A DNA stretch of 64,000 bases from Rhizobium redzepovicii (GCF_019793435.1 NZ_JAILYH010000021.1:1-64000), one strand, 5' to 3'; positions 8,635 to 17,952 are shown, counted from the stretch's first letter. Numbers and translations are program-made. The notes: generated by a model not told the origin, from the letters alone.

Positions 8635-9555
8635 TCACACCGGCCCCGAGAACGTATCGCAAGCCGACAGTTGCCCGCTGTCGAAGCCGCGCTTGAACCA
8701 TCTGACGCGCTGGGCCGAAGTGCCGTGGTTGAAACTCTCGGGCACGACGTAGCCCTGGGACCGCTTCTGCAGCGTGTCGTCGCCGATCTGCTGGGCGGCG
8801 TTCAGCGCCTCCTCTAGGTCGCCGGACTCCAGCAAGCCCTTCTGCTGGGTATATTTGCCCCAGATGCCGGCGAAGCAATCGGCCTGCAGCTCGACGCGCA
8901 CCGACATCTTGTTGGCCTCTTCCTCGCTCATGCGCTGGCGGGCCTGGTTGAACTTCGGCAGGATGCCGAGCAGGTTCTGCACGTGATGGCCGACCTCGTG
9001 AGCGACGACATAGGCTTCGGCGAAATCGCCGGACGCGCCGAACCGGTTGGAGAGTTCCTGGAAGAAATCCGTGTCGAGATAGAGCTTGTGGTCACCGGGG
9101 CAATAGAATGGTCCGGTTGCCGCCGATGCGGAGCCGCAGGCCGATGCCGTCGAGCCCGAAAACAGCACGAGGCGCGGCTCCTCGTAAGTCTGGCCTTGCG
9201 CCTGGAAGATGCCCGTCCAGGTATCTTCGGTTTCGGCAAGCACGGTCCGCATGAAGGCGGTCATCTCATCATTGGCGGGCGTCCGCGTGCCTTCCGACTG
9301 GCTCTGTTCGTAGCCGGGGCCGCTCGTCATGCCGCCGCCTTCGAGCACCTGCAGCAGATCGACGCCCATCATCTTGAAGATGAAATAGATGACGACGAGG
9401 AAGATGATCGTGCCGATGCTCAAGCCGCCGCCGGCGCGGCGAACGCCGCCGCCGGAAGGAAAGTTGAAGCCACCGCCGCGGCCGAAACCGCCGCTGCTCG
9501 GGTCGCCGCGGCGATCCTCGACATTATCGGACTGACGCCGGCCTCTCCATTCCAT
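8635..9555 (-). CDS. membrane-anchored neutral zinc metallopeptidase, YpfJ family
   Basis: The product is 306 residues. The ATG beginning MEWRGRRQSDN is chosen because GGGAGAA lies just upstream; an ATG 33 bases earlier has no such site. A glycine-rich N-terminus is followed by one membrane span (about residues 46-66) and a soluble domain with the zincin motif HEVGHH at 186-191 and the downstream helix ELQADCFAGIW (about 222-232), the signature of the putative neutral zinc metallopeptidases (PF04228). It is probably tethered to the inner membrane facing the periplasm. Physiological substrates of the family are unknown. Confidence 0.9.
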   Translation of the reverse strand: MEWRGRRQSDNVEDRRGDPSSGGFGRGGGFNFPSGGGVRRAGGGLSIGTIIFLVVIYFIFKMMGVDLLQVLEGGGMTSGPGYEQSQSEGTRTPANDEMTAFMRTVLAETEDTWTGIFQAQGQTYEEPRLVLFSGSTASACGSASAATGPFYCPGDHKLYLDTDFFQELSNRFGASGDFAEAYVVAHEVGHHVQNLLGILPKFNQARQRMSEEEANKMSVRVELQADCFAGIWGKYTQQKGLLESGDLEEALNAAQQIGDDTLQKRSQGYVVPESFNHGTSAQRVRWFKRGFDSGQLSACDTFSGPV

Positions 9556-9838
9556 CTTCGTTCTCCCCGGCAATGCCCGTGATTGCACTTAACGAATCTA
9601 TATATCCGTCGACGGCTGGAATTCCAGCGAGTTCATCGAGGGCTAGTAGTCCTGCCTGACGAAATAGTCTTCCGCGCCGTGTTGGATTCCTGTCGATTCC
9701 GCGATTTATGGGGTTCCGTTTGCAAATACATTTGCCTATAAGCCGCTTCTAGCCTGAAAAGACCTTCAATGCGCGACCCGACCCGGTGATCTCCCACCCT
9801 GGCCGGCTTTTTGCGCAGCCAGACAATGGATATCGCCC

Positions 9839-12800
9839 ATGCCGAAGCGCCAAGACATCAAATCGATCCTCATCATCGGCGCGGGACCGATCGTCATTGG
9901 CCAGGCTTGCGAGTTCGACTATTCCGGCACCCAGGCCTGCAAGGCGCTGAGGGAGGAAGGCTACCGCGTTATCCTCGTCAACTCCAACCCGGCGACGATC
10001 ATGACCGATCCGGGCCTTGCCGATGCAACTTACGTCGAGCCGATCACCCCCGAGGTCGTCGCCAAGATCATTGCCAAGGAGCGCCCGGATGCGCTGCTGC
10101 CGACGATGGGCGGCCAGACGGCTTTGAATACCGCGCTTTCGCTGAAGCGCATGGGCGTGCTCGACCGCTACAATGTCGAGATGATCGGCGCCAAGCCCGC
10201 CGCCATCGACATGGCCGAGGACCGGGCGCTGTTTCGCGAGGCGATGGCCCGCATCGGGCTGGAAACGCCGCGCTCGATGCTGGCGAACGCCACCGATATC
10301 AAGGATCTCGACCGCAAGACGCATGAGGCCGAACGCAACAAGCTGCGCGAAAGCCTCTCGGGTCCCGATCTCGACAAGGCATTGGACGAACTGGAAAACC
10401 AGTGGAACCTCGGCGAGAGCGACCGAAAGCAGCGCTACATGAGCCATGCCATGGCGATTGCCGCCCAGGCGATCGATCATGTCGGCCTGCCCGCCATCAT
10501 CCGCCCCTCCTTCACGCTCGGCGGCACCGGCGGCGGCATCGCCTACAACCGCTCGGAATTCTTCGAGATCGTCGGCGGCGGCCTCGATGCCTCGCCGACC
10601 ACCGAAGTGCTGGTCGAGGAATCGGTGCTCGGCTGGAAGGAATATGAAATGGAAGTCGTCCGCGACAAGGCGGACAACTGCATCATCATCTGCTCGATCG
10701 AAAACATCGATCCGATGGGCGTGCATACCGGCGATTCGATTACCGTCGCCCCGGCGCTGACGCTGACCGACAAGGAATACCAGATCATGCGCAACGCCTC
10801 GATCGCGGTGCTGCGCGAGATCGGCGTCGAGACCGGCGGCTCAAACGTCCAGTTCGCCGTCAATCCGAAGGACGGCCGCCTGGTCGTCATCGAAATGAAC
10901 CCGCGCGTCTCGCGCTCCTCGGCGCTCGCCTCCAAGGCCACCGGCTTCCCGATCGCCAAGGTCGCCGCCAAGCTCGCCATCGGTTATACGCTCGACGAGC
11001 TGGACAACGACATCACCGGCGGCGCAACCCCTGCCTCCTTCGAACCGTCCATCGACTATGTCGTCACCAAGATCCCGCGTTTCGCCTTCGAGAAATTCCC
11101 CGGCGCCTCGCCGGTGCTGACGACGGCGATGAAATCGGTCGGTGAAGTCATGGCGATCGGCCGCACCTTCGCCGAATCGCTGCAGAAGGCGCTGCGCGGC
11201 CTCGAAACCGGGCTGACCGGCCTCGACGAAATCGAGATCCCCGATTCCGAGGAAGGCGAATCCAGCCACAACGCCATCCGCGCTGCCATCGGCACCCCGA
11301 CGCCGGATCGCCTGCGCATGGTCGCCCAGGCGCTGCGCATGGGTCTCAGCATCGAAGAGGTGCATGAGGGCTGCAAGATCGACCCCTGGTTCATCGCCGA
11401 GCTCAAGAACATCATCGACACGGAAGCCCGCATCCGCGAGCACGGCCTGCCCGAGGATGCCGCGAACCTGCGCATGCTGAAGGCCATGGGCTTTTCCGAC
11501 GCCCGTCTGGCCACGCTGACCGGCAAGCGCCCGAAGCAGGTCGCCGAACTTCGCAACAGCCTGAACGTCCGCCCGGTCTTCAAGCGCATCGATACCTGTG
11601 CCGCCGAATTCGCCTCGCCGACCGCCTATATGTATTCGACCTACGAGACACCTTTCGTCGGCGCCGCCCGCTCCGAAGCTGAGGTTTCCGACCGCAAGAA
11701 GGTCGTCATCCTCGGCGGCGGCCCGAACCGCATCGGCCAGGGCATCGAGTTCGATTATTGCTGCTGCCATGCCGCCTTCGCGCTGAAGGATGCGGGTTAT
11801 GAAGCGATCATGATCAACTGCAACCCAGAAACCGTCTCGACCGACTATGACACGTCCGATCGCCTCTACTTCGAGCCGCTGACGGCCGAGGACGTCATCG
11901 AGATCCTGCGGGCCGAGCAGGAAAAGGGCGAAGTCGTCGGCGTCATCGTCCAGTTCGGCGGCCAGACGCCGCTGAAGCTTGCCGAGGCGCTCGAGAAGAA
12001 CGGCATCCCGATCCTCGGCACCGCACCCGACATGATCGATCTTGCCGAGGACCGCGATCGCTTCCAGAAGCTTCTGATGAAGCTCGACCTCAACCAGCCG
12101 AACAACGGCATCGCCTATTCGGTCGAGCAGGCCCGCCTGGTCGCCGCCGAAATCGGCTTCCCTCTGGTCGTGCGTCCCTCCTACGTGCTCGGCGGCCGCG
12201 CCATGCAAATCCTGCATTCAGAAGGCCAGCTGCAGACCTACCTGCTGGACACGGTTCCGGAACTGGTGCCCGAAGACATCAAGCAGCGTTATCCCAATGA
12301 CAAGACCGGCCAGATCAACACCCTGCTCGGCAAGAACCCGCTTCTCTTCGACAGCTATCTCAGCCATGCCATCGAAGTCGATGTCGACTGCCTCTCTGAT
12401 GGAACCGACGTCTATGTCGCCGGCATCATGGAGCATATCGAGGAAGCCGGCATCCATTCCGGCGACAGTGCCTGTTCGCTGCCGCCACGCTCGCTGCCCG
12501 TCGAACTGATCGACGAACTCGAGCGCCAGGCAAAGGCGATGGCCAAGGCGCTCAATGTCGGCGGCCTGATGAACGTCCAGTTCGCCATCAAAGACGGCAC
12601 CGTCTACGTTCTGGAGGTCAATCCGCGCGCCTCGCGCACCGTGCCCTTCGTCGCCAAGACCATCGGCGCGCCGATCGCCAAGATCGCCGCGCGCGTTATG
12701 GCCGGCGAGAAGCTCGATGCGACCTTTGCCGCCTATGGCGAAAAGCCCGATCCGCGCAAGCTCACGCATATCGCCGTCAAGGAAGCAGTCTTCCCCTTCG

Positions 12801-13327
12801 CCCGCTTCCCCGGCGTCGACACGCTGCTCGGCCCGGAGATGCGCTCGACCGGTGAAGTCATCGGCCTCGACACCGATTTTGCGCTGGCCTTCGCCAAGTC
12901 GCAGCTCGGCGCCGGCGTCGAGCTGCCGCGTGACGGCACGGTGTTCGTCTCGGTGCGCGACGAGGACAAGCCACGCGTGCTGCCGGCGATCCGCATCCTC
13001 GTCGAACAGGGCTTCAAGGTGCTGGCCACCGGCGGCACCGCCCGCTTCCTCGGTGAAAACGGCATCACCGCCACCAAGATCAACAAGGTGCTCGAAGGCC
13101 GCCCGCATATCGAGGATGCCATCCGCAACCGCCAGGTTCAGCTGGTCATCAACACTACGGACGGCAACAAGGCGATCTCGGATTCGAAGTCGCTGCGCCG
13201 CGCGACGCTGATGCAGAAGGTGCCCTACTACACAACCATGGCCGGCGCCGAAGCTGCCGCCCAAGCGATCAAGGCGCTGAAGGCTGGCAATCTCGAAGTC
13301 CGGCCGCTGCAGAGTTACTTCGCCTGA
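9839..13327 (+). CDS. carB: carbamoyl-phosphate synthase large subunit
   Basis: CarB makes carbamoyl phosphate from bicarbonate, ATP and glutamine-derived ammonia for arginine and pyrimidine synthesis, with CarA as partner (not in this window). Its 1162 residues comprise two homologous synthetase halves, each with a biotin-carboxylase-like fold and ATP-grasp (for example RPSFTLGGTGGGIAYN near 222 and RPSYVLGGRAM in the second half), and a C-terminal MGS-like allosteric domain around GFKVLATGGTARFLGENG. It is about 90 residues longer than E. coli CarB. A charged insertion at about 155-200 and a second within the other ATP-grasp (after the LVPEDIKQRY stretch) account for the difference. No strong Shine-Dalgarno is seen. 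Confidence 0.97.
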   Translation: MPKRQDIKSILIIGAGPIVIGQACEFDYSGTQACKALREEGYRVILVNSNPATIMTDPGLADATYVEPITPEVVAKIIAKERPDALLPTMGGQTALNTALSLKRMGVLDRYNVEMIGAKPAAIDMAEDRALFREAMARIGLETPRSMLANATDIKDLDRKTHEAERNKLRESLSGPDLDKALDELENQWNLGESDRKQRYMSHAMAIAAQAIDHVGLPAIIRPSFTLGGTGGGIAYNRSEFFEIVGGGLDASPTTEVLVEESVLGWKEYEMEVVRDKADNCIIICSIENIDPMGVHTGDSITVAPALTLTDKEYQIMRNASIAVLREIGVETGGSNVQFAVNPKDGRLVVIEMNPRVSRSSALASKATGFPIAKVAAKLAIGYTLDELDNDITGGATPASFEPSIDYVVTKIPRFAFEKFPGASPVLTTAMKSVGEVMAIGRTFAESLQKALRGLETGLTGLDEIEIPDSEEGESSHNAIRAAIGTPTPDRLRMVAQALRMGLSIEEVHEGCKIDPWFIAELKNIIDTEARIREHGLPEDAANLRMLKAMGFSDARLATLTGKRPKQVAELRNSLNVRPVFKRIDTCAAEFASPTAYMYSTYETPFVGAARSEAEVSDRKKVVILGGGPNRIGQGIEFDYCCCHAAFALKDAGYEAIMINCNPETVSTDYDTSDRLYFEPLTAEDVIEILRAEQEKGEVVGVIVQFGGQTPLKLAEALEKNGIPILGTAPDMIDLAEDRDRFQKLLMKLDLNQPNNGIAYSVEQARLVAAEIGFPLVVRPSYVLGGRAMQILHSEGQLQTYLLDTVPELVPEDIKQRYPNDKTGQINTLLGKNPLLFDSYLSHAIEVDVDCLSDGTDVYVAGIMEHIEEAGIHSGDSACSLPPRSLPVELIDELERQAKAMAKALNVGGLMNVQFAIKDGTVYVLEVNPRASRTVPFVAKTIGAPIAKIAARVMAGEKLDATFAAYGEKPDPRKLTHIAVKEAVFPFARFPGVDTLLGPEMRSTGEVIGLDTDFALAFAKSQLGAGVELPRDGTVFVSVRDEDKPRVLPAIRILVEQGFKVLATGGTARFLGENGITATKINKVLEGRPHIEDAIRNRQVQLVINTTDGNKAISDSKSLRRATLMQKVPYYTTMAGAEAAAQAIKALKAGNLEVRPLQSYFA

Positions 13328-13336
13328 GATAGAGCA

Positions 13337-13386
13337 ATTCCAGCGGCGCCATCGCTCGGTGAGCGATGGCGCGTCTTCACTGGAAT
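13337..13386. terminator. hairpin between convergent carB and the UdgX gene
   Basis: A perfect 12-bp stem GCGCCATCGCTC / GAGCGATGGCGC with a three-base loop (13346-13372) is nested inside ATTCCAG / CTGGAAT arms. It lies between two convergent genes and could act as a bidirectional terminator, although T-tracts are poor. Nested palindromes of this style also occur as dispersed rhizobial repeats. Confidence 0.55.
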
Positions 13387-13390
13387 CACT

Positions 13391-14845
13391 TTAGCCGGCG
13401 GACGCCATAAGCCGCTGAATCTGCAGCATATCATTGCGAAATCGCACCATCTCCTCCGCTTTCAGTCGCTCGTCGGGAATGCGCAGCAGATAGGAGGGAT
13501 GCACCGTCACGAAGAGCGTGCGTCCTCCTTCGATCGCCATTGCCTTTCCCCTGACATCCTGCAGGCGCTCCTTCACGTCGGTCAGCGCCGCAAGCGCCGT
13601 CGCCCCCATGGCGACGATCAGCTTCGGTTTGACGAGCGCCAGTTCCAGATCCAACCACCAGCGGCAATGCTTCACCTCGCCCATATTCGGCTTCTGATGG
13701 ATACGGCGTTTGCCGCGCGGCTCATATTTGAAGTGCTTGATGGCATTGGTGACATAGAGCGCCGAACGGTCGATGCCGACGTCCGCGATCACCTGGTCGA
13801 GCAGTTTGCCGGCCGGGCCGACGAAGGGGCGCCCGGCAATATCCTCCTGATCACCCGGCTGCTCGCCGACGAACATCACCTCTGCATCGCGCGGCCCCTC
13901 CCCGAAGACGGTCTGTGTCGCCTTGGCATGAAGCGGGCAGCGGGTGCAGGCGGCGGCTTCGGCGCTGAGGGCTTCGAGCGTGCCGGCCGGCGCTTCGCGT
14001 TCTATGGGAAGGTTGCGGGCGGCCTCCTGAAGCCGGTCGTGAAAGGGCAGCGATTGCGTCGCCTCGCGCGCGGCCATCGCCCGCACCTGGCTCTCGGCGG
14101 AGGCGATCAGCCCGGGGATAAGATCGGCTTCCGGCAGGTTCTTCCAGTATTTTTTCGGCATTTCCGCCTGCATCGCCTTCAGCTTCAGCCGCGCCGGATT
14201 GAAAATGCTGGCATAGTAGGTGCGCCATAGCTCATCGGTGGTATCGGTGAGATTGGGCTTCTCGCAGGGGGCATCGCTGATCGTCAGCCGCTCGCCATCC
14301 CAGGCCGCCGACCCTTTGGGCGTGGCGATCAGCCAATCCATATCGGTGAAGCGCCGTTGGAAGAAGGGTGCCGTGCGCCTGACGATATGATGGTCCGGCT
14401 CGAACCAGGCGATGAATTTTCGACGGCCAGCAGCTGCCGCACCAACCTCTTTGAAACGGACGAAAGCCGTCATCTTGTGGGCGTCGCGCCGGACATTTTT
14501 TGCCATCAGGCGAGCCCGCACGACATCCTCGTCGGAGGCCACTTCGAGCAGTTGCCGGTCCATCTGCAGCCGCCAGAGCAGGCGGTAAAGCAAGGAGAAC
14601 CGCGCCGGGTCGGAGTGGCAGAGGACCGTCTCGGCAAGCTCGATAAAGGCGGGCGGCACCGTCATCGGCTTGCGTGTCACCGGCACCGGCGGCATGGCGT
14701 CGCGTTGGAACGAAAGATCCGCCTCTGCGCTTTTTTCCCGCCAGTCGATCTCCTCAGGCAAAATGCCGGCGGCGGCAAAGGCGCGCGCGGCATCGCGCCA
14801 TTCGGCAAGATCGCCCCGTCCCGCCAGCACGACCCGGCGCATCAT
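13391..14845 (-). CDS. UdgX-type uracil-DNA glycosylase fused to an N-terminal TIGR03915/DUF4130 domain
   Basis: The 484-residue protein has two parts. Residues 1 to about 260 match the poorly characterised DUF4130 / radical-SAM-associated domain. From about 295 the sequence is a family-4-like uracil-DNA glycosylase, with CTRC (Cys300, Cys303) and Cys394 as likely [4Fe-4S] ligands, motif GEQPGDQED (327-335), and VHPSYLLRIPDE near 448. The loop KRRIH (379-383) is the UdgX hallmark. In Mycobacterium smegmatis UdgX the equivalent histidine bonds covalently to the abasic site after uracil removal; here it is His383. The ATG overlaps the stop of the upstream radical SAM gene (ATGA), so the two are translationally coupled. 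Confidence 0.92.
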   Translation of the reverse strand: MMRRVVLAGRGDLAEWRDAARAFAAAGILPEEIDWREKSAEADLSFQRDAMPPVPVTRKPMTVPPAFIELAETVLCHSDPARFSLLYRLLWRLQMDRQLLEVASDEDVVRARLMAKNVRRDAHKMTAFVRFKEVGAAAAGRRKFIAWFEPDHHIVRRTAPFFQRRFTDMDWLIATPKGSAAWDGERLTISDAPCEKPNLTDTTDELWRTYYASIFNPARLKLKAMQAEMPKKYWKNLPEADLIPGLIASAESQVRAMAAREATQSLPFHDRLQEAARNLPIEREAPAGTLEALSAEAAACTRCPLHAKATQTVFGEGPRDAEVMFVGEQPGDQEDIAGRPFVGPAGKLLDQVIADVGIDRSALYVTNAIKHFKYEPRGKRRIHQKPNMGEVKHCRWWLDLELALVKPKLIVAMGATALAALTDVKERLQDVRGKAMAIEGGRTLFVTVHPSYLLRIPDERLKAEEMVRFRNDMLQIQRLMASAG

Positions 14846-16074
14846 AGCAGCGACAATTGTTCAGGTTTCGGCTCGAACATAGCGCGAAGATCCGGGCGGT
14901 CGATCAGCCGGCGCGGCGACCAGCCTTCCGCCGAGACGAAGGACTGGACTTTCTTGATCGAGATGCCGAGCCGCGAAAGATCGTCGAGCCGCAGCCGGCG
15001 AAAGCGGCGGGCCGAAACGATTGATTTGACCGTCTTGGTGCCGAGACCGGGAACGCGCAGTAGGCGTTCACGTTCGGCTTTGTTGATATCGACGGGAAAT
15101 TCGGCCCGGTTGGCGAGCGCCCAGGCAAGCTTCGGGTCGAGGTTGAGGTCGAGCATGCCGCCCGTCTGGTTGGCGGTAATTTCGTCGATGCCGAACCCAT
15201 AGAACCGATAGAGCCAGTCGGCTTGATAGAGCCTGTGTTCGCGCATCAGCGGCGGCTTGATCAGCGGCAGGTTTTTCGATGAATCCGGGATCGGGCTAAA
15301 GGCGGAATAATAGACACGCTTCAGGCCGTAACTGCTGTAAAGCCGGCCGCTGGTCGCAAGGATCGTCGCGTCATTCGCGCCGTCGGCACCGACGATCATC
15401 TGCGTGCTCTGGCCGGCCGGCACGAAGCGCTGACGCTTCTTCGTGCGCAGCGTCGGCTCGCCGGCGGCCTCGATCTTCAGCCTCAGATCGCCCATCGATC
15501 GGCGGATATTGGCGGGCTTCTTTTCCGGCGCGAAGCGGCTGATGCCATTATCCGTCGGCAACTCGATGTTGAGCGACAGCCTGTCGGCAAAAAGCCCCGC
15601 CTCCTCGATCAGACGCGGCGACGCCTCGGGGATCGATTTCAGATGGATGTATCCGCGAAAATTATGCGTCACGCGCAGTTCGCGGACGATGCGGACCATC
15701 TCTTCCATCGTGTAATCGGACGAGCGAATAATGCCCGAGGACAGGAACAGGCCTTCGATATAGTTGCGGCGGTAGAATTCCAGCGTCAGCCAAATGACTT
15801 CTTCGGGCGTGAAGCGCGCCCGTTCGACATTGCTCGAGGAGCGATTGATGCAATAGGCGCAGTCGTAGATGCAGAAATTGGTCAGCAGTATTTTCAGAAG
15901 CGAAATGCATCGCCCATCCGGCGCATAGGCATGACAGATGCCGGATCCCTCGGTCGAGCCGAGCCCGCCGCTTGCAGCCGAATCGCGTTTCACCGTGCCG
16001 CTGGAGGCGCAGGAAGCATCATATTTGGCAGCATCGGAAAGGATGGCCAAGCGTTCTGTTAGCGATTTCTTCAT
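14842..16074 (-). CDS. putative DNA modification/repair radical SAM protein (TIGR03916 type)
   Basis: This is a 410-residue radical SAM enzyme with the CxxxCxxC cluster motif CIYDCAYC (Cys68, Cys72, Cys75) and a C-terminal helix-hairpin-helix DNA-binding segment around LLRVPGLGTKTVKSIVSARRF. Proteins of this type are consistently paired with the DUF4130-UdgX protein encoded immediately downstream. The pair is presumed to repair or edit DNA, but the reaction is unknown. The ATG starting MKKSLTERLAILSD is chosen. An in-frame GTG 12 bases upstream falls inside a LexA box, and no Shine-Dalgarno precedes either start, so the message may be leaderless or nearly so. Confidence 0.9.
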   Translation of the reverse strand: MKKSLTERLAILSDAAKYDASCASSGTVKRDSAASGGLGSTEGSGICHAYAPDGRCISLLKILLTNFCIYDCAYCINRSSSNVERARFTPEEVIWLTLEFYRRNYIEGLFLSSGIIRSSDYTMEEMVRIVRELRVTHNFRGYIHLKSIPEASPRLIEEAGLFADRLSLNIELPTDNGISRFAPEKKPANIRRSMGDLRLKIEAAGEPTLRTKKRQRFVPAGQSTQMIVGADGANDATILATSGRLYSSYGLKRVYYSAFSPIPDSSKNLPLIKPPLMREHRLYQADWLYRFYGFGIDEITANQTGGMLDLNLDPKLAWALANRAEFPVDINKAERERLLRVPGLGTKTVKSIVSARRFRRLRLDDLSRLGISIKKVQSFVSAEGWSPRRLIDRPDLRAMFEPKPEQLSLL

Positions 16075-16080
16075 CAGTAT

Positions 16081-16095
16081 GTTCACTATATGTTC
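16081..16095. promoter_or_regulatory. LexA (SOS) box of the alphaproteobacterial type
   Basis: The sequence is GTTC-ACTATAT-GTTC, an exact GTTC-N7-GTTC direct repeat, the known LexA target in Rhizobiales and Rhodobacter. It ends only seven bases before the start codon of the radical SAM gene, where bound LexA would block transcription. An additional GAAC follows at 16100-16103. Confidence 0.82.
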
Positions 16096-16328
16096 TTACG
16101 AACAAAGTCAATCGCGGCGATCCGGCCTTGAGCGCGTTTTTGCGCCTGATGACCCGCTGTGGCGGCGGCTCGCTTTTTCGTTAATGCGAATTTTCTGGAA
16201 ATCGGCCTTGGCGATCTGCTATAAGCACTTAACTAGGATTGTGGCACGGTTCCGAAGCTCCCCTTCGGGACCTGTTTTCTTTTGTGTTCGCGCCTGCTGC
16301 GTGGATACAAGGAGTGAAGGACAGAAAA

Positions 16329-16805
16329 ATGGTTGAAAAGGTACCAATGACACCGGGTGGTTTCGTCAAGCTGCAGGAAGAGCTGCGCTGGCGTCAGCAG
16401 GAGGAGCGCCCTCGAATCATCGAGGCGATCGCCGAAGCCCGTGCCCATGGCGACCTTTCCGAAAACGCCGAATATCACGCCGCCAAGGAAGCCCAGAGCC
16501 ACAATGAAGGCCGCATCAGCGAGCTGGAAGACCTGACGGCGCGCGCCGAGGTCATCGACCTGACGAAGATGTCCGGCGACAAGATCAAGTTCGGCGCCAA
16601 GGTGAAGCTCGTCGACGAGGACACCGAAGAAGAAAAGACCTACCAGATCGTCGGCGACCAGGAAGCCGACGTCAAAGCCGGCCGTATCTCCATATCCTCG
16701 CCGATCGCCCGCGCGCTCATCGGCAAGGAAGTCGGCGATTCCATCGAGGTCAATGCCCCCGGCGGCTCCAAGGCCTACGAAATCCTTCAGGTTTCCTGGG
16801 GCTGA
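16329..16805 (+). CDS. greA: transcription elongation factor GreA
   Basis: This 158-residue protein rescues arrested RNA polymerase by stimulating transcript cleavage through the secondary channel. The N-terminal coiled coil has MTPGGFVKLQEELRWRQQEERP and the tip ARAHGDLSENAEYHAAKE with the acidic residues that act at the active centre. The C-terminal FKBP-like domain ends YEILQVSW. The length is typical. An open frame extends 30 codons upstream, but the conserved MVEKVPMTPGG start follows AAGGAG and is preferred. lpcC follows after 27 bp on the same strand. Confidence 0.97.
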   Translation: MVEKVPMTPGGFVKLQEELRWRQQEERPRIIEAIAEARAHGDLSENAEYHAAKEAQSHNEGRISELEDLTARAEVIDLTKMSGDKIKFGAKVKLVDEDTEEEKTYQIVGDQEADVKAGRISISSPIARALIGKEVGDSIEVNAPGGSKAYEILQVSWG

Positions 16806-16832
16806 CCGCCCGCCACAGACGAGACCCCTCCC

Positions 16833-17888
16833 TTGCCTGATATGCGTGACGTCGAGATCATCGCGCCCAATTTCAAGCGCCGGCTCTCCGGCGTCACGTC
16901 GACCATCGTCCAGCTCATCCCCTGCCAGATCCGGCTCGGCATGAGGATCGCAACGCTCGGCCCCGGCCTGCCGGAAGGCTTGGCGAAGCTGAGATGGTCG
17001 CAGCTCCTTGGCCTTTGGCGCCCGCCGCCGCGCCGGCGGCGGCGTGTCTGGCACGCCCGCCGCAACAATGAGATGGCCGTCGGCATCCTGCTTCGCCATC
17101 TCCTGCGCATGCCGCTGAAACTCATCTTCACCTCGGCCGCGCAGCGCCGCCATACCGCCTATACGAAATGGCTGATCCGCCGCATGGACGCGGTGATCGC
17201 GACCAGCGACCGCTCCGGCTCGTTCCTCGAGGTGCCGCACACGGTCATCCAACACGGCGTCGACCTTTCGCTGTTCCATCCGCCGGCAACGGCAGAAGAC
17301 GGCATTGCCGCCACCGGTCTGCCGGGCCGTTATCTGGTCGGCTGTTTTGGCCGCGTGCGCCATCAGAAGGGCACCGATCTTTTCGTCCGTGCAATGATCG
17401 AACTCTTGCCACAGCACCCGGAATGGACGGCCGTCGTCTCCGGCCGGGTGACGGCGGAGCACATCGCCTTCGCAGACAAGCTCAAGGCGGATGTCGCCGC
17501 CGCGGGCCTTAGCGACCGAATCCTCTTCCTCGGCGAAGTGCCCGATATCAAGGTCTGGTATCGCCGCCTGACGCTTTATGTCGCCCCCTCCCGCAACGAG
17601 GGTTTCGGGCTGACCCCGCTCGAAGCCATGGCTTCGCGAACGGCGGTGGTGGCATCGGACGCCGGCGCCTATGCCGAGCTCATAGCCGAAGGTGAGACCG
17701 GATCGGTGGTGGCGGCCGGCGACAGTGAAGCGCTGACACGGGCGATCGCGCCTTATATCGCCGATCCCGGTCTGGCGGTCGCGCATGGCGAGAATGCACT
17801 GCGCCATGTCAGAGCGAATTTTGCGCTGGAGAAGGAAGCAAACGCGATCGGCGCCATTTACGACCGTCTTCTCGGCGGCAACCGCTGA
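16833..17888 (+). CDS. lpcC: LPS core mannosyltransferase, GT4 family
   Basis: The product is a 351-residue GT-B glycosyltransferase. The C-terminal half carries the GT4 signature: GCFGRVRHQKGTDLFVRAM, then SRNEGFGLTPLEAMASRTAVVASD with the nucleotide-sugar-contacting EGFG..P.E motif. The whole sequence is close to my recollection of R. leguminosarum LpcC, which adds mannose to Kdo in the LPS inner core on the cytoplasmic face of the inner membrane. lpcC mutants of R. leguminosarum lack O-chain and are symbiotically impaired. It probably shares a transcript with greA. Confidence 0.9.
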   Translation: MPDMRDVEIIAPNFKRRLSGVTSTIVQLIPCQIRLGMRIATLGPGLPEGLAKLRWSQLLGLWRPPPRRRRRVWHARRNNEMAVGILLRHLLRMPLKLIFTSAAQRRHTAYTKWLIRRMDAVIATSDRSGSFLEVPHTVIQHGVDLSLFHPPATAEDGIAATGLPGRYLVGCFGRVRHQKGTDLFVRAMIELLPQHPEWTAVVSGRVTAEHIAFADKLKADVAAAGLSDRILFLGEVPDIKVWYRRLTLYVAPSRNEGFGLTPLEAMASRTAVVASDAGAYAELIAEGETGSVVAAGDSEALTRAIAPYIADPGLAVAHGENALRHVRANFALEKEANAIGAIYDRLLGGNR

Positions 17889-17902
17889 AGCAGAAAGCGA
17901 AA

Positions 17903-17924
17903 CGGCCCGTCGGATAACGGGCCG
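17903..17924. terminator. hairpin terminator, mainly serving dctA
   Basis: The stem CGGCCCGT / ACGGGCCG has a six-base loop. Read on the minus strand it is followed by TTTCGCTTT, which suits termination of dctA transcripts. On the plus strand the T-run is missing, but it may still attenuate read-through from lpcC. Confidence 0.65.
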
Positions 17925-17952
17925 CTGCAAAGATTGCCAACAATCGTGCTGA

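Noticed and set aside
10841..12217. 458-codon open frame antisense to carB
   Set aside because: It lies fully inside carB, its product is an alanine/glycine/arginine/aspartate-rich artefact of GC-rich codon use, and it has no ribosome site or family match.
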